Shown here in pieces: positions 46,118 to 56,346 of a DNA stretch of 64,000 nt. The stretch is from contig NZ_CP078079.1 in the NCBI RefSeq assembly GCF_020809045.1, forward strand, positions 186,001-250,000, given 5' to 3'. The DNA comes from Pseudarthrobacter sp. L1SW. Its GTDB lineage: Bacteria; Actinomycetota; Actinomycetes; Actinomycetales; Micrococcaceae. A program made the position numbers and the translations under genes. Within the stretch, counting starts at the first letter, position 1. Every line of letters starts with the position of its first letter. A model generated the notes under the pieces. That model was not told where the DNA came from, did no database searches, and saw only the letters and a list, made by a program, of their open reading frames with translations.

Positions 46118-46992
46118 CCGCGCAGAAGCAGGAGCATCCGGCATGGGCTTCAGACGCCGGACATCATCCCTGGCACCGCTTTGTTGCACTCGGCGACTCG
46201 TTCACCGAGGGCGTCGGGGATCCCGAGCCGGGGAGCCAGGGCGGGCTGCGGGGCTGGGCCGACCGCGTGGCCGAGGAACTCAGTGTTGGCCAACCGGATT
46301 TTGCCTATGCCAACCTAGCGATCCGGGGCCTGCGGCTGCAGGAGATCCTCGACCAGCAGGTGGGCCCGGCGCTGGCAGCCAAGCCTGACCTGGTTACGCT
46401 GTCCGCCGGCGGGAACGACATCGTGTTCCGCCGCAGCGACCCGGACAAGTTGGCCGAAAAGATCGATGCCGGCGTGGAGCAGCTCGCCCGATCCGGGGCC
46501 ACCGTGGTCCTTTTTGCCGGCCCCGATTGGGGCGCTACCCCGGTCTTCGGCCAGATACGCGGCAAGGTGGCAATCTTCAACGAGAACCTGCACATAGTGG
46601 CCGCCCGGCATGACGCTGTCATCGTTGACCTGTGGTGCCTGCGCGACCTCACCAGGCCCGGAATGTGGGATCCTGACCGGCTGCATTTCTCTCCGCTGGG
46701 CCACCACACCATAGCCATAGGGGTGCTGCAGGCACTCGCCGTTCCCCATGGCCTTGAACCGTTGCAGCCCAAGGCGCTCCCGCCTCGCAGCTGGAAGGAA
46801 TCCCGGGCGCAGGACCTCGCCTGGGCCCGTGAATACCTTGTTCCCTGGGCAATCCGCCAGGTCAGGCACCCGACGGTGGCCCCGCCCGCTCCCAAACGGC
46901 CCCGGCCCGGGCCGGTTGTTGGCCATGGGCATTCGGCTGTGGGCCATCCGGGGGCCCTGCCCGCCGAGCCCCTGTCCCTGAAGAAGGCTTAG
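46114..46992 (+). CDS. SGNH/GDSL-family hydrolase
   Basis: A 292-residue esterase or lipase-like protein with block I VALGDSFTEGVGDP (Ser), block III SAGGNDIVFR (Gly-Asn) and block V DRLHFSPLGHHTIA (Asp and His). No signal peptide, so probably cytoplasmic. The C-terminal ~60 residues are Pro/Arg/His-rich and not part of the fold. Start overlaps the GAF-ANTAR gene. Its stop overlaps the stop of the convergent permease gene by 4 bp. Substrate unknown. Confidence 0.9.
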   Translation: MTAQKQEHPAWASDAGHHPWHRFVALGDSFTEGVGDPEPGSQGGLRGWADRVAEELSVGQPDFAYANLAIRGLRLQEILDQQVGPALAAKPDLVTLSAGGNDIVFRRSDPDKLAEKIDAGVEQLARSGATVVLFAGPDWGATPVFGQIRGKVAIFNENLHIVAARHDAVIVDLWCLRDLTRPGMWDPDRLHFSPLGHHTIAIGVLQALAVPHGLEPLQPKALPPRSWKESRAQDLAWAREYLVPWAIRQVRHPTVAPPAPKRPRPGPVVGHGHSAVGHPGALPAEPLSLKKA

Positions 46993-48341
46993 CGCTTCTT
47001 CGGAGCCCGCTTGGCGGCAGCGTTCACGGCTGCCTTGACGGCAGGGGGAAGGCCAGCCTGTTCCGTCTCCGGCTCTGCCACCGTGCCCCGGGCTTTCGCG
47101 ATGGCCTTCATGCCGTGGTAGATCACCAGGGCTGCCGCCGAACCCAGCGCGATGCCGGTGAACTTGAGGTCGCCGATGGTCCAGGTGTAGTCCGCGATGC
47201 CAATGATCAGGGCCACGGCGGCGGTGGTCAGGTTCACCGGGTTGGAGAAGTTCACCTTGTTCTGCACCCAGATCTTCACGCCCAGGATGCCGATCATGCC
47301 GTAGAGCATCGTGGCTGCTCCGCCCAGGACGCCCGGCGGGACGGTGGCGATCAGTTCGCCGAACTTGGGGGAGAAGCTCAGCAGGATGGCGAAGGTGCCC
47401 GCCACCCAGTACGCCGCCGTCGAGTACACCTTGGTGGCGGCCATGACGCCGATGTTCTCAGCGTAGGTGGTGGTGCCGGAACCGCCGCCGAAGCCGGCAA
47501 GGACGGTGGCGGCGCCGTCGGCCATCAGCGCACGCCCGGAGACGCCGTCGAGGTTCTGCCCCGTCATGGCCGCGACCGACTTCACGTGGCCGATGTTCTC
47601 CGCCACAAGTACCAGGACCACGGGCACGAACAGTCCGAGCACGCCGATGTGGAACTCGGGGGTCTGGAACTGCGGGAGGCCGATCCAGGCTGCGGCGTCC
47701 ATCTTGTCGTAGCTCACCTCGCCGCGCAGCATGGCCACGAGATAGCCAACCACCACGCCCACCAGGATGCTCAGGCGGCCCAGGATCCCGCGGAAGAGGA
47801 CGCTGACCAGGATGATGGTGGCCAGCGTGACCACGGCGGTGACGGGCGCGGCGTCGAAATTGTTTTTCGCCGCAGGGGCAAGGTTGAGCCCGATCAGGGC
47901 CACGATTGCGCCCGTGACGATGGGCGGCATCAGCCGGTTGATCCAGCCCGCGCCGAATTTCTGCACAATGGCGCCCACCAGGGCCAGGGCGGCGCCGGCC
48001 AGCACCACGCCGCCCAGTGCCCCGGGGACGCCGAACTGCTGCTGGGACGCCATGATGGGCGCGATGAAGGCGAAGCTTGAGCCAAGGTAGCTGGGAACCC
48101 GGCCCTTGGTGATCACCAGGAACAGCAGGGTGCCGATGCCGGAGAAGAACAGGGTGGTGGCAGGCGGCATGCCCGTGATGATGGGCACCAGGAACGTGGC
48201 TCCGAACATGGCCACCACGTGCTGCATGCCGACGCCAATGGTGAGCGGCCAGGCCAGCCGCTCATCGGGGGCCACCACATGGCCGGGCTTAATCGACTTG
48301 CCGGTGCCGTGCAGCTTCCATTTGATTCCGAGCATGCTCAT
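46989..48341 (-). CDS. Uracil/xanthine permease family (NCS2) transporter
   Basis: A 450-residue nucleobase:cation symporter with about 14 helices. Family features: IGVGMQHVVAMFGATFLVPI, SYLGSSFAFIAPIMASQ, VALIGLNLAPAAKNNF, LVAENIGHVKSVAAMTG (conserved Glu), and GGGSGTTTYAENIGVMAATKVYS (NCS2 signature with second Glu). Substrate likely uracil, judged from UraA/RutG-like features and the divergent RutE-like gene. The basic C-tail ends KRAPKKR. Start at ATG 48341 in MSMLGIKWKLHG after AAAGG; a longer frame upstream is not supported. Confidence 0.92.
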   Translation of the reverse strand: MSMLGIKWKLHGTGKSIKPGHVVAPDERLAWPLTIGVGMQHVVAMFGATFLVPIITGMPPATTLFFSGIGTLLFLVITKGRVPSYLGSSFAFIAPIMASQQQFGVPGALGGVVLAGAALALVGAIVQKFGAGWINRLMPPIVTGAIVALIGLNLAPAAKNNFDAAPVTAVVTLATIILVSVLFRGILGRLSILVGVVVGYLVAMLRGEVSYDKMDAAAWIGLPQFQTPEFHIGVLGLFVPVVLVLVAENIGHVKSVAAMTGQNLDGVSGRALMADGAATVLAGFGGGSGTTTYAENIGVMAATKVYSTAAYWVAGTFAILLSFSPKFGELIATVPPGVLGGAATMLYGMIGILGVKIWVQNKVNFSNPVNLTTAAVALIIGIADYTWTIGDLKFTGIALGSAAALVIYHGMKAIAKARGTVAEPETEQAGLPPAVKAAVNAAAKRAPKKR

Positions 48342-48541
48342 GGGCGGAGGCCTTTCAAGGGGGATGCCGCGGAGGGCGGAGATTAACTGGGACAAGGATA
48401 CCGCCAGCGCCGGCCCGCGGTCTGCTGTGGTGGACGTCACCTGCCGTCACGGGAAGAGGGCGGAACTGGTTGAAGTTGCAAGTATGGAAAGCAAATAAGG
48501 CCGGCCCCGGGAAGCGGGGAGGCGCAGCGAAAGGTAAGCCC

Positions 48542-49147
48542 ATGACCATTGCCCACGAAGAAGCCGTTATCGATGCGGCCGCGGTAGACGCCATTTTCGC
48601 CCAGGCCCGCACTGCCAACTCCTTCACCGGAGAGGTGACCGAGGAGCAGGCGCAGGCCATCTACGAGCTGACCAAGTTCGGCCCCACAGCGTTCAACTCC
48701 CAGCCGCTGCGCGTGACCTACGTCCGTTCCGATGAGGCCCGCGCCAGGCTGGTGGAGGCCCTCATGCCGGGCAACCGCGCCAAGACCGCTTCCGCCCCGC
48801 TGGTGGCAATCCTCAGCTACGACACCGACTGGGCGGGCCAGTGGGACAACTTCCTCCCCGGCTACAACGCCCCCAAGGCCATGTACGATGCCAACCCCGA
48901 GCTCGCGGCCGCCACAGGCAACAACAACGCCCACCTGCAGGCCGGCTACTTCATCCTGGCCGTCAGGTCCCTCGGGTTCGCCGCGGGCCCCATGACCGGC
49001 GCGGACTTCGGCGCCATCGATGAGGCCTTCTTCCCGGCAGGCGACCAGAAGAGCTTCCTGGTGGTCAACATCGGCCAGCCGGCCGAGGACGCCTGGGGCG
49101 AAGCGAAGCCCAAGTTCGCCTACGAGGACGTCGTCCGCACCGTCTAA
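48542..49147 (+). CDS. Malonic semialdehyde reductase-like nitroreductase (RutE/HadB family)
   Basis: A 201-residue FMN-dependent nitroreductase of the subgroup that includes RutE, which reduces malonic semialdehyde to 3-hydroxypropionate in pyrimidine breakdown. Features: LTKFGPTAFNSQPLRVTYVRS, LMPGNRAKTASAPLVAI, HLQAGYFILAVRSLGFAAGPMTG as pattern (key part GFAAGPMTG) and FLVVNIGQP. AAAGG precedes the ATG. It is divergent from the uracil permease gene; the other Rut genes are not in the window, so RutE function is likely but not proven. Confidence 0.85.
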   Translation: MTIAHEEAVIDAAAVDAIFAQARTANSFTGEVTEEQAQAIYELTKFGPTAFNSQPLRVTYVRSDEARARLVEALMPGNRAKTASAPLVAILSYDTDWAGQWDNFLPGYNAPKAMYDANPELAAATGNNNAHLQAGYFILAVRSLGFAAGPMTGADFGAIDEAFFPAGDQKSFLVVNIGQPAEDAWGEAKPKFAYEDVVRTV

Positions 49148-49193
49148 CCCTGCCCGCGGCCCTCTCTCACTTAATGCGCCTTTTTTCCGGGCA

Positions 49194-50441
49194 GGTTCAA
49201 GGGGTCGTTGCAACACCTGAGTGATTGGGGTGTTGTTGTGGGTTTTGGTCGGCCTGAGCTGTTGCAGTCGGTGGTGCGGGTTTTCTGGGAGGCGCGGTCT
49301 TCTGGGGCATCTGATGAGGTGGCGGCGGCGGTGGCCGGTATGTCCCTGTCTGCGGCCAGGTTGATCGTCCGTCAGCATGGTGGGGTGGATCCTGCGAAGA
49401 AGCCCCCGTGCGCGCGGTTCCTGTCCTTCGATGAGCGCGAGTTGATCGCTGTGTGGCGGGCGGCCGGGTGCGGCGTGCGGGAGATCGGCCGGCGTTTGGG
49501 CCGGAACCCGTCCACTGTCAGCAGGGAGCTGGGCAGGAACATCCGGAACGGGGGCAACCGTCCGTACCTGGCGTCCTCGGCGCAGAACCGTGCGCAGAAG
49601 CTGGCGCGCAGGCCTAAGGCACGGAAGCTGGCTTTCAACGAGGCCCTGGCGCTTTACGTCGCCGGAATGCTGACGGCGCGGGAACGGTTGTCCCCGGAGC
49701 AGATCAGCGCCCGGCTACGGATTGATTTCCCCGATGATGAAAGCATGCGCATCAGCCCGGAGACTATCTATCAGTGCATCTACATCCAGGGCCGCGGCGG
49801 GCTGAGAGCCGAGCTCGCCGCTGCTCTGCGCACCGGCCGGGCCGTGCGCCAGCCAAACCGGCGCGCGGGCATGCGAAGGCCCCGGGTCCCGAAAGAGTTG
49901 CTGATCAGTGAACGCCCCGCGGAAGCCGATGACCGGGCAGTGCCCGGGCACTGGGAGGGCGATCTGATCATCGGTACCCCTGGCGCCGGGGCGATCGGAA
50001 CCCTCGTGGAACGCAGCAGCCGTTTCGTGATGCTCCTGCACCTGCCTAACGGACATACCGGCGAGCAGGTGCTGGCCGCCATCGAGGCAACCCTTCCGAC
50101 CCTGCCGGCCCAGCTGCGCCGGTCCCTGACCTGGGACCAAGGCGCTGAGATGGTCGGCATTCACGAACGCGTCAGGATTGCCACGGCGCCGAGGTCTACT
50201 TCTGCGATCCTCACTCACCCTGGCAACGCGGCACGAACGAGAACACCAACGGACTCCTGCGACAGTACTTCCCCAAAGGCATGGACCTCACCACCGTCAC
50301 CCGCGCAGACCTCGACTACGCTGCCGCAGGACTCAACGGACGCCTACGCAAAACCCTCGGCTGGAAAACACCCGCACAAGCCCTCCAGCAAATACTGGAA
50401 GAATCAGCAGCATAGGACGTGTTGCAACGACCACTTGAATC
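49194..50441 (+). mobile_element. IS30-family insertion sequence, about 1.25 kb
   Basis: Bounded by imperfect inverted repeats of about 23 bp: left 49194-49216 (core TCGTTGCAACAC) and right 50419-50441 (core GTGTTGCAACGA), differing at two positions. It carries one IS30-type transposase gene, disrupted by a frameshift. The element lies between copies of a CTCTCTCA/TGAGAGAG palindromic sequence (49162-49174 and 50449-50509); IS30 members are known to favour palindromic targets. A short target duplication could not be identified with confidence. Confidence 0.85.
49238..50415 (+). pseudogene. IS30-family transposase, frameshifted
   Basis: The N-terminal HTH (FLSFDERELIAVWRAAGCGVREIGRRLG region), then PGHWEGDLIIG and LTWDQGAEM give the first two Asp of the DDE site in frame 1. 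Near 50186 the frame is lost: the rest of the family sequence (VYFCDPHSPWQRGTNENTNG, LLRQYFPKGMDL, ending EESAA at 50415) is found one frame over, so one base is missing. The catalytic Glu (in TNENTNG) is therefore not joined to the first part. Either the copy is dead, a sequencing error is present, or frameshifting is used. Start codon uncertain: GTG 49238 or TTG 49208 in the left repeat. Confidence 0.85.
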
Positions 50442-50448
50442 CGCCCCT

Positions 50449-50509
50449 GACGCTCTCTCACGCCCTGAGAGAGCGTTGGCGCTTAAGCCGCGTTAAGTGA
50501 GAGAGCGTC
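50449..50509. repeat. Nested CTCTCTCA/TGAGAGAG palindromes beside IS30
   Basis: ACGCTCTCTCA (50450-50460) faces TGAGAGAGCGT (50466-50476), and GACGCTCTCTCAC (50449-50461) also faces GTGAGAGAGCGTC (50497-50509). A matching CTCTCTCACTTAA lies left of the IS at 49162-49174, complementary to TTAAGTGAGAGAG at 50493-50505. The element probably interrupted or landed beside a pre-existing palindromic repeat. Confidence 0.7.
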
Positions 50510-50532
50510 GGAGGGGGTGGGAGACTGGGGCT

Positions 50533-51041
50533 ATGCCGATGCGGAACCTTATCCTGGTGGCCTTTGTCGAGCCGGTGGCGGACGGGCTGGTTTTCCCCCG
50601 CAGCGAATGGCCGCTGCACATCACCCTGGTGAGGTTCGACGTCGGCAGTCCTGCAGGTGCCGACCCCGCCGAACGCCTCGCCGGGCTGGCTGAACCGCCA
50701 GTGCTGGCGGCCCTGGGTGCCGGGCTGACGGTGGGTGAGGACGCAGGTTTCGGCCGGAACGGCGCGGTCCCCGTGAACCTCATCCAGCCGCAGCCGGATC
50801 TCCAGGCCCTGCACGAGCAGCTGGTCGCCGCCGTCGGCGGCCTGGGCGGCACAATCCTCACGCCCGCCCACACCATGTCCGGCTACAGGCCCCACGTCTC
50901 ACACCACGGCCACAAGCGGCTGGACCCGGGGGACGCCGTCGTGCTCGACCGGATCGCACTGGTGGACATGGCGCCGGACGGTGACCGAACCGTCCGGCGC
51001 ATCCTGAAGCTGTGGACGCTGGCGGAAACCGGGAACAGCGC

Positions 51042-51045
<4 letters not shown>
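50533..51045 (+). CDS. 2'-5' RNA ligase-family (2H phosphoesterase) protein
   Basis: A 170-residue protein with the two His motifs of the 2H superfamily: [10 protein letters not shown] near residue 30 and RPHVSHHG near residue 125. Related proteins join or open 2',5'-linked RNA or act as cyclic phosphodiesterases; the real substrate here is unknown. GAGACT lies 6 nt before the ATG, as in other leaderless genes of the window. Its stop codon overlaps the convergent phosphoglucomutase stop by 4 bp. Confidence 0.8.
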
Positions 51046-52700
<1,655 letters not shown>

Positions 52701-52771
52701 GCCACCAGCATGCCAGACGGCGGCCGGAGTCAAAACGATCCGTCCGGAATGCGGCCCGTGTGTCCGGCCTG

Positions 52772-52787
52772 TGACGAAATTACGTCA
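52772..52787. promoter_or_regulatory. Imperfect palindrome in the pgm/NERD gap
   Basis: TGACG-AAATTA-CGTCA, 5-bp arms, 72 bp upstream of pgm. The rest of the 245-bp gap has a TATATA (52830 region) that could be a -10 for the NERD gene and two GAGTA repeats. Assignment as an operator is tentative. Confidence 0.3.
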
Positions 52788-52945
52788 TCAACCGAGTAGT
52801 CAAACTGAGTACCGACCCCGGAAAGTACTTATATACCGCCGCCTGCGTGCCCTGTTACGTTCGAGAAAATCCGGAAAAACATCCGCAAGCAGGGCACGAC
52901 GGCGGGCGGCCGCCGTCGTCCTTCCGGCAGGGAAGCAGGGACGCC

Positions 52946-53938
52946 ATGGGGGCAGGGGACGGGGCAGCCGAGCAGTCCAGGCTGGCCGCGGAGAGGGTGG
53001 CCAGGCTCAAGCGCCGGCTCGACGAAGCGGAGCGCGCCACGAAGCCGTGGGACGCGGGCGCAGAGGGCACTACGGCAGTGGCCGAGAAGCTCAGTGAACT
53101 GGTGCCGCGGGGCTGGTATGTGCTGAATGATGTCTACTGGCCAGGCCGGCCAAAGGCCAGCCTGGACCATGTTTTGGTGGGGCCGGGCGGCGTGGTTGTG
53201 GTGGATTCCAAGAACTGGACGGGCGAGGTCCGCGTTGCCTCGGGCGTGCTGTGGCAGGGGCGCTACGCCCGGACCCAGGCGGTGGAGGGGGCCCTTGCCC
53301 AGTGTGCGGCCGTGACGTCCGTGGTTGCTCCGGCGCACCGGAGGCTGGTGCGCCCGTTGATCTGCATGGCTGCCCAGCCGGACCTCTTTGGGGTGACGAA
53401 TTCTGACGTGGCAGTGGCCGGAACCGGGCGCGTGGTGGGGGCCATAGAAGCCCTGCCCCCGGTCCTGGACCCTCAGGCCGTGGCGGGACTCTACGAACAC
53501 CTCGGCCAGGAGCTGACCCACGAACAGGAGCCCGGCATCACCGCGCTGCGGAGCGTACGGCCCGGAACCGTGGTCCCGCCCGCCGGAACCACAGTCCCGC
53601 CCGCCGAAGCGACAGGAAGTGACCCAACAGGTCCTGCAGGTGGTGTCCGGAGGGCTGGCTCGCCGCCCCGGCCGGTGGTCCGGGGAAACTCCTCCGGGAC
53701 CACGCCGGCCGCGAACAGCAGCCCGGTCCCGCCACACACTCCGGCCCTGCATGGTTCCCCCCGGCATGGTTCGCCCCGACGCAGTCCGGCCCGGCACGGT
53801 TCGGCCCGTCGTGGTTCGGCCCTGCACGGTGCCGGCCCGACCTCGCGCCAGCACGGTGCTGCCGGCGGGGGACGGCTGGCCCTGCTGGCCGCTTTTGTGA
53901 TTTTTGCCGTGTACGTCTTGCCCTACTGGGGACAATAG
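52946..53938 (+). CDS. NERD-domain protein with low-complexity region and C-terminal membrane anchor
   Basis: A 330-residue protein. A coiled segment (residues ~8-30) precedes the nuclease-related NERD domain (~35-150): TTAVAEKLSELVPRGWYVLND, SLDHVLVGPGGVVVVDSKNW with the Asp and DxK residues of nuclease-like folds. Residues ~210-300 are a Pro/Ser/Arg/His-rich low-complexity stretch with HGSPR-type repeats, and the last ~20 residues (LALLAAFVIFAVYVLPYWG) are a membrane helix, so the protein is probably tail-anchored with the NERD domain inside. ATG 52946 (AGGGA upstream) is preferred to GTG 52847, whose extra residues look non-protein. Function unknown. Confidence 0.75.
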   Translation: MGAGDGAAEQSRLAAERVARLKRRLDEAERATKPWDAGAEGTTAVAEKLSELVPRGWYVLNDVYWPGRPKASLDHVLVGPGGVVVVDSKNWTGEVRVASGVLWQGRYARTQAVEGALAQCAAVTSVVAPAHRRLVRPLICMAAQPDLFGVTNSDVAVAGTGRVVGAIEALPPVLDPQAVAGLYEHLGQELTHEQEPGITALRSVRPGTVVPPAGTTVPPAEATGSDPTGPAGGVRRAGSPPRPVVRGNSSGTTPAANSSPVPPHTPALHGSPRHGSPRRSPARHGSARRGSALHGAGPTSRQHGAAGGGRLALLAAFVIFAVYVLPYWGQ

Positions 53939-53988
53939 ATCCCCCAACCGGCCGGGAGTAGGCTGGATCAAAATCCTAGGGGGAAACC

Positions 53989-54615
53989 ATGTCCGACCAG
54001 CCAAGCCAGCGTCCCGAATCCGGGCAGCCGGAGTCCCCGGCGCCGCCCGGCTTTGAGCCGCCCCGATCCGCCGGGCCATCCGGCAGCGGGATGCCGTCGC
54101 AGCCGCAGCACGGGCAGTACGGGCAGGGCGGTGATGGGCAAAATTCTTATGGCCAGGGCGGCTACGGGCAGGGCGTCTATGCACCGGACGGTTCCGGGCA
54201 GGACACCTACGGCGAGCCGGGCCAGTACGGCACACCGTACGGTCAGCAGCCAGGCCCGTATGCGCAGCCTGCCAGCCCCTACGGCCAGCCTGCCAGCCCG
54301 TACGGCCAGCCTGCCAGCCCCTACGGCCAGCAGCCGTACTACTACGGTATGCAGGCGGAGCCGAAGACGCTGAGCATTGCCAGCATGGTGTGCGGCATCG
54401 CCTCGGTGATCATGGGCTGGATCCTGATTCCCCAGGTCGCCGCGATCATCACCGGACACCTGGCCCTCAAGCGGGAACCGGCCGGCAGGGGCATGTCCAT
54501 CGCCGGCCTCGTCCTGGGGTACCTGTGCCTACTGGGCTACGGCGCACTCTGGCTGCTGGCCATCATCGGCCTGACCGTCGCCAGCACCAGCGGCGGTTCA
54601 ACCTACTCATACTGA
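53989..54615 (+). CDS. DUF4190-domain membrane protein with Gly/Gln/Tyr/Pro-rich N-terminus
   Basis: A 208-residue protein. The first ~120 residues are low-complexity: Pro-rich, then GQ(Y/G)GQGG repeats, then three YGQPASP units. Residues ~125-205 form a DUF4190 domain with two helices (IASMVCGIASVIMGWIL, AGLVLGYLCLLGYGALWLL) around the conserved IITGHLALKREPAGRGMSIAGL segment. Typical of actinobacterial membrane proteins of unknown role, perhaps in septum or envelope. AGGGGGAAA precedes the ATG. Starts 50 bp after the NERD gene; co-transcription is possible. Confidence 0.85.
   Translation: MSDQPSQRPESGQPESPAPPGFEPPRSAGPSGSGMPSQPQHGQYGQGGDGQNSYGQGGYGQGVYAPDGSGQDTYGEPGQYGTPYGQQPGPYAQPASPYGQPASPYGQPASPYGQQPYYYGMQAEPKTLSIASMVCGIASVIMGWILIPQVAAIITGHLALKREPAGRGMSIAGLVLGYLCLLGYGALWLLAIIGLTVASTSGGSTYSY
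54265..54327 (+). repeat. Three tandem 21-bp repeats inside the DUF4190 gene
   Basis: Three copies of CAGCCTGCCAGCCCSTACGGC-type units (54265-54285, 54286-54306, 54307-54327), differing at one base, in frame and coding for QPASPYG. Such arrays can change copy number without loss of frame. Confidence 0.9.
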
Positions 54616-54762
54616 ACCGCACGTCTTCTGACCCCCAAGTCCTCAGCCATGCTCAACAGCCTGAACCAGCCGCCCACGCCGCCCGGCGCTCCGGCGCACG
54701 TGCCGCCGTCGCCCGCCTAGGCCTTCATGCGACTAAGCGCTTGTGAGCCTAAAGCGCTGGGA

Positions 54763-56187
54763 CTAGCCTGGCGGCGGCTGCGTCGGCGGGATGTTGTGGT
54801 TAAGGCGGAAGACGTTGTGGGGGTCGTACCGGTCCTTGAGGGCAACAAGCCGCTGGAACTTCTCCGGGCCGTACGCCGCGCGGGCAGCGTCCGCCTCCTT
54901 CAGCCCGACTTCGGCACCCAGGAAATTGACGTACTCGCCATGCTCGGCGAACGGCTGCATGAGTGCATAAGCCTTGCGGGCAAAGGCTGTCAGCCGGTCG
55001 TCCTCGGAACGGTCGCGCCAGAATCCGTACACGTTGAGCCAGTAGCGGGCGGACCGGTTGGGGAACGCCGTGGCGTCCTCCGGCACCCGACCGAACGCTC
55101 CCTCCATGTGGTGGATGTCGATGCCGGTTCCCTCCCAGGTCACCTCGGACGCGAAACCCAGCAGGACATCCACCGTCTCCTCGTCGAGGCGGGAAAAGGA
55201 GACGTTCTTCCAGTAGCCGCGCGAGCCCTTCGGAAAAACGCTGTCCATGGCGCTCTGCCAGTCCAGCCACGAGGCAGGGCCAACCTCCTGTTCGTCGGGC
55301 GGTGCCGCGGCCGTCAGTTGCCCAACGCGGTCGAGGCCGGCCTGGTGGTCCTCGCCAACCCACATGAACCCGAGGATCATCCACGGGTCCCCGCCCATCC
55401 CGAACTCGGGCGGGAAGACCAGGAACGAGACGATCGGGTTCATTTCCTCGGGCAGGGTGGGGGTCCAGGCGGCAAAGGCGAGCAGGGCGTTCCGCCAGTG
55501 TTTGCGCCGGTAGAACAGGTTTCCGCCCAAGGGAGCCGCCGGCAGGGGACGGGCGCGGAAGGTGAACGAGGAGGCAACGCCGAAGTTGCCGCCGCCGCCG
55601 CGCAGCCCCCAGAAGAGCTCCGGGTTCTCCTGGCCGCTCGCATGCAGGTGCTCTCCGGCGGCGGTCACGACGTCCACCGATTCCAGGTTGTCTAAGCTGA
55701 GGCCGCCGGTACGGGTCAGCCAGCCCACCCCGCCGCCGAGGGTAAGGCCCGCAACGCCTGTCCCGCTGATCACCCCCAGCGGAACGGCGAGGTTGTAGGG
55801 GGCAGTGGCCCGGTCCACGTCGGCAAGTGTTGCTCCCGGCTCAACCGTGACGAGCCGGGATCCAGCATCGACCTGGACGCGCTTCATCGGCCCGAGGTCC
55901 AGGACCAGTCCGCCGTCAACCGTTCCGTGACCGGCCACATTGTGGCCCCCGCCGCGGACCGCCAGGGCCAGGCCGGTCCGCTGGACAGCGTCCAGCACCA
56001 CCTCGATGTCGGTCAGGGCCCCGGCGCGGACCACGGCCCGCGGCCGGAGGTCCACCATGCCGTTCCAAACAGCACGGGCATCGTCGTAGAGCGGATCCCC
56101 GGGCTCGATCAGGGATCCTGACAGCTTCCCGCGCAGCTCGTGCAGTGCCTGTTGCAACTCCCTGGCGTTGTCATGAACTGTGGACAT
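54763..56187 (-). CDS. FAD-binding oxidase, berberine bridge enzyme-like
   Basis: A 474-residue flavoprotein with a PCMH-type FAD domain (RGGGHNVAGHGTVDGGLVLDL as pattern; the His in GGGHNVAGH is the likely FAD attachment), LGVISGTGVAGLTLGGGVGWLTR, ELFWGLRGGGGNFGVASSF, and a C-terminal BBE motif RYDPHNVFRLNHNIPP. The second attachment Cys of bicovalent members is absent (GWLTRTGGLSLDN). Such enzymes oxidise sugars, alkaloids or other alcohols; the substrate is unknown. No signal peptide. Start at 56187; a frame open further upstream lacks support. Confidence 0.9.
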   Translation of the reverse strand: MSTVHDNARELQQALHELRGKLSGSLIEPGDPLYDDARAVWNGMVDLRPRAVVRAGALTDIEVVLDAVQRTGLALAVRGGGHNVAGHGTVDGGLVLDLGPMKRVQVDAGSRLVTVEPGATLADVDRATAPYNLAVPLGVISGTGVAGLTLGGGVGWLTRTGGLSLDNLESVDVVTAAGEHLHASGQENPELFWGLRGGGGNFGVASSFTFRARPLPAAPLGGNLFYRRKHWRNALLAFAAWTPTLPEEMNPIVSFLVFPPEFGMGGDPWMILGFMWVGEDHQAGLDRVGQLTAAAPPDEQEVGPASWLDWQSAMDSVFPKGSRGYWKNVSFSRLDEETVDVLLGFASEVTWEGTGIDIHHMEGAFGRVPEDATAFPNRSARYWLNVYGFWRDRSEDDRLTAFARKAYALMQPFAEHGEYVNFLGAEVGLKEADAARAAYGPEKFQRLVALKDRYDPHNVFRLNHNIPPTQPPPG

Positions 56188-56346
56188 CGTCCGTGCTCTT
56201 CCGCTTAAGGGCTGAACCCTAGGGGATAAGGAAGATGTGGGAGGCGTTGGCCGCCTTCCACGAGGAACTGCCGGCACATCGAGCCGGAAGCCTCACGCGA
56301 TGTCCAGAGTGTAAAACCGCCGCCGGGCGGGGTCAATACGCTCCCG

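Noticed and set aside
52829..54235. A 468-codon open frame on the minus strand
   Set aside because: Opposes the NERD and DUF4190 genes; Arg/Gly/His-rich sequence without domains.
54265..54327. CRISPR-like array
   Set aside because: The 21-bp units are contiguous, without spacers, and in frame within a gene.
54653..54720. Very short Pro-rich frame after the DUF4190 gene
   Set aside because: No ribosome binding site and only about 23 residues; no independent support.
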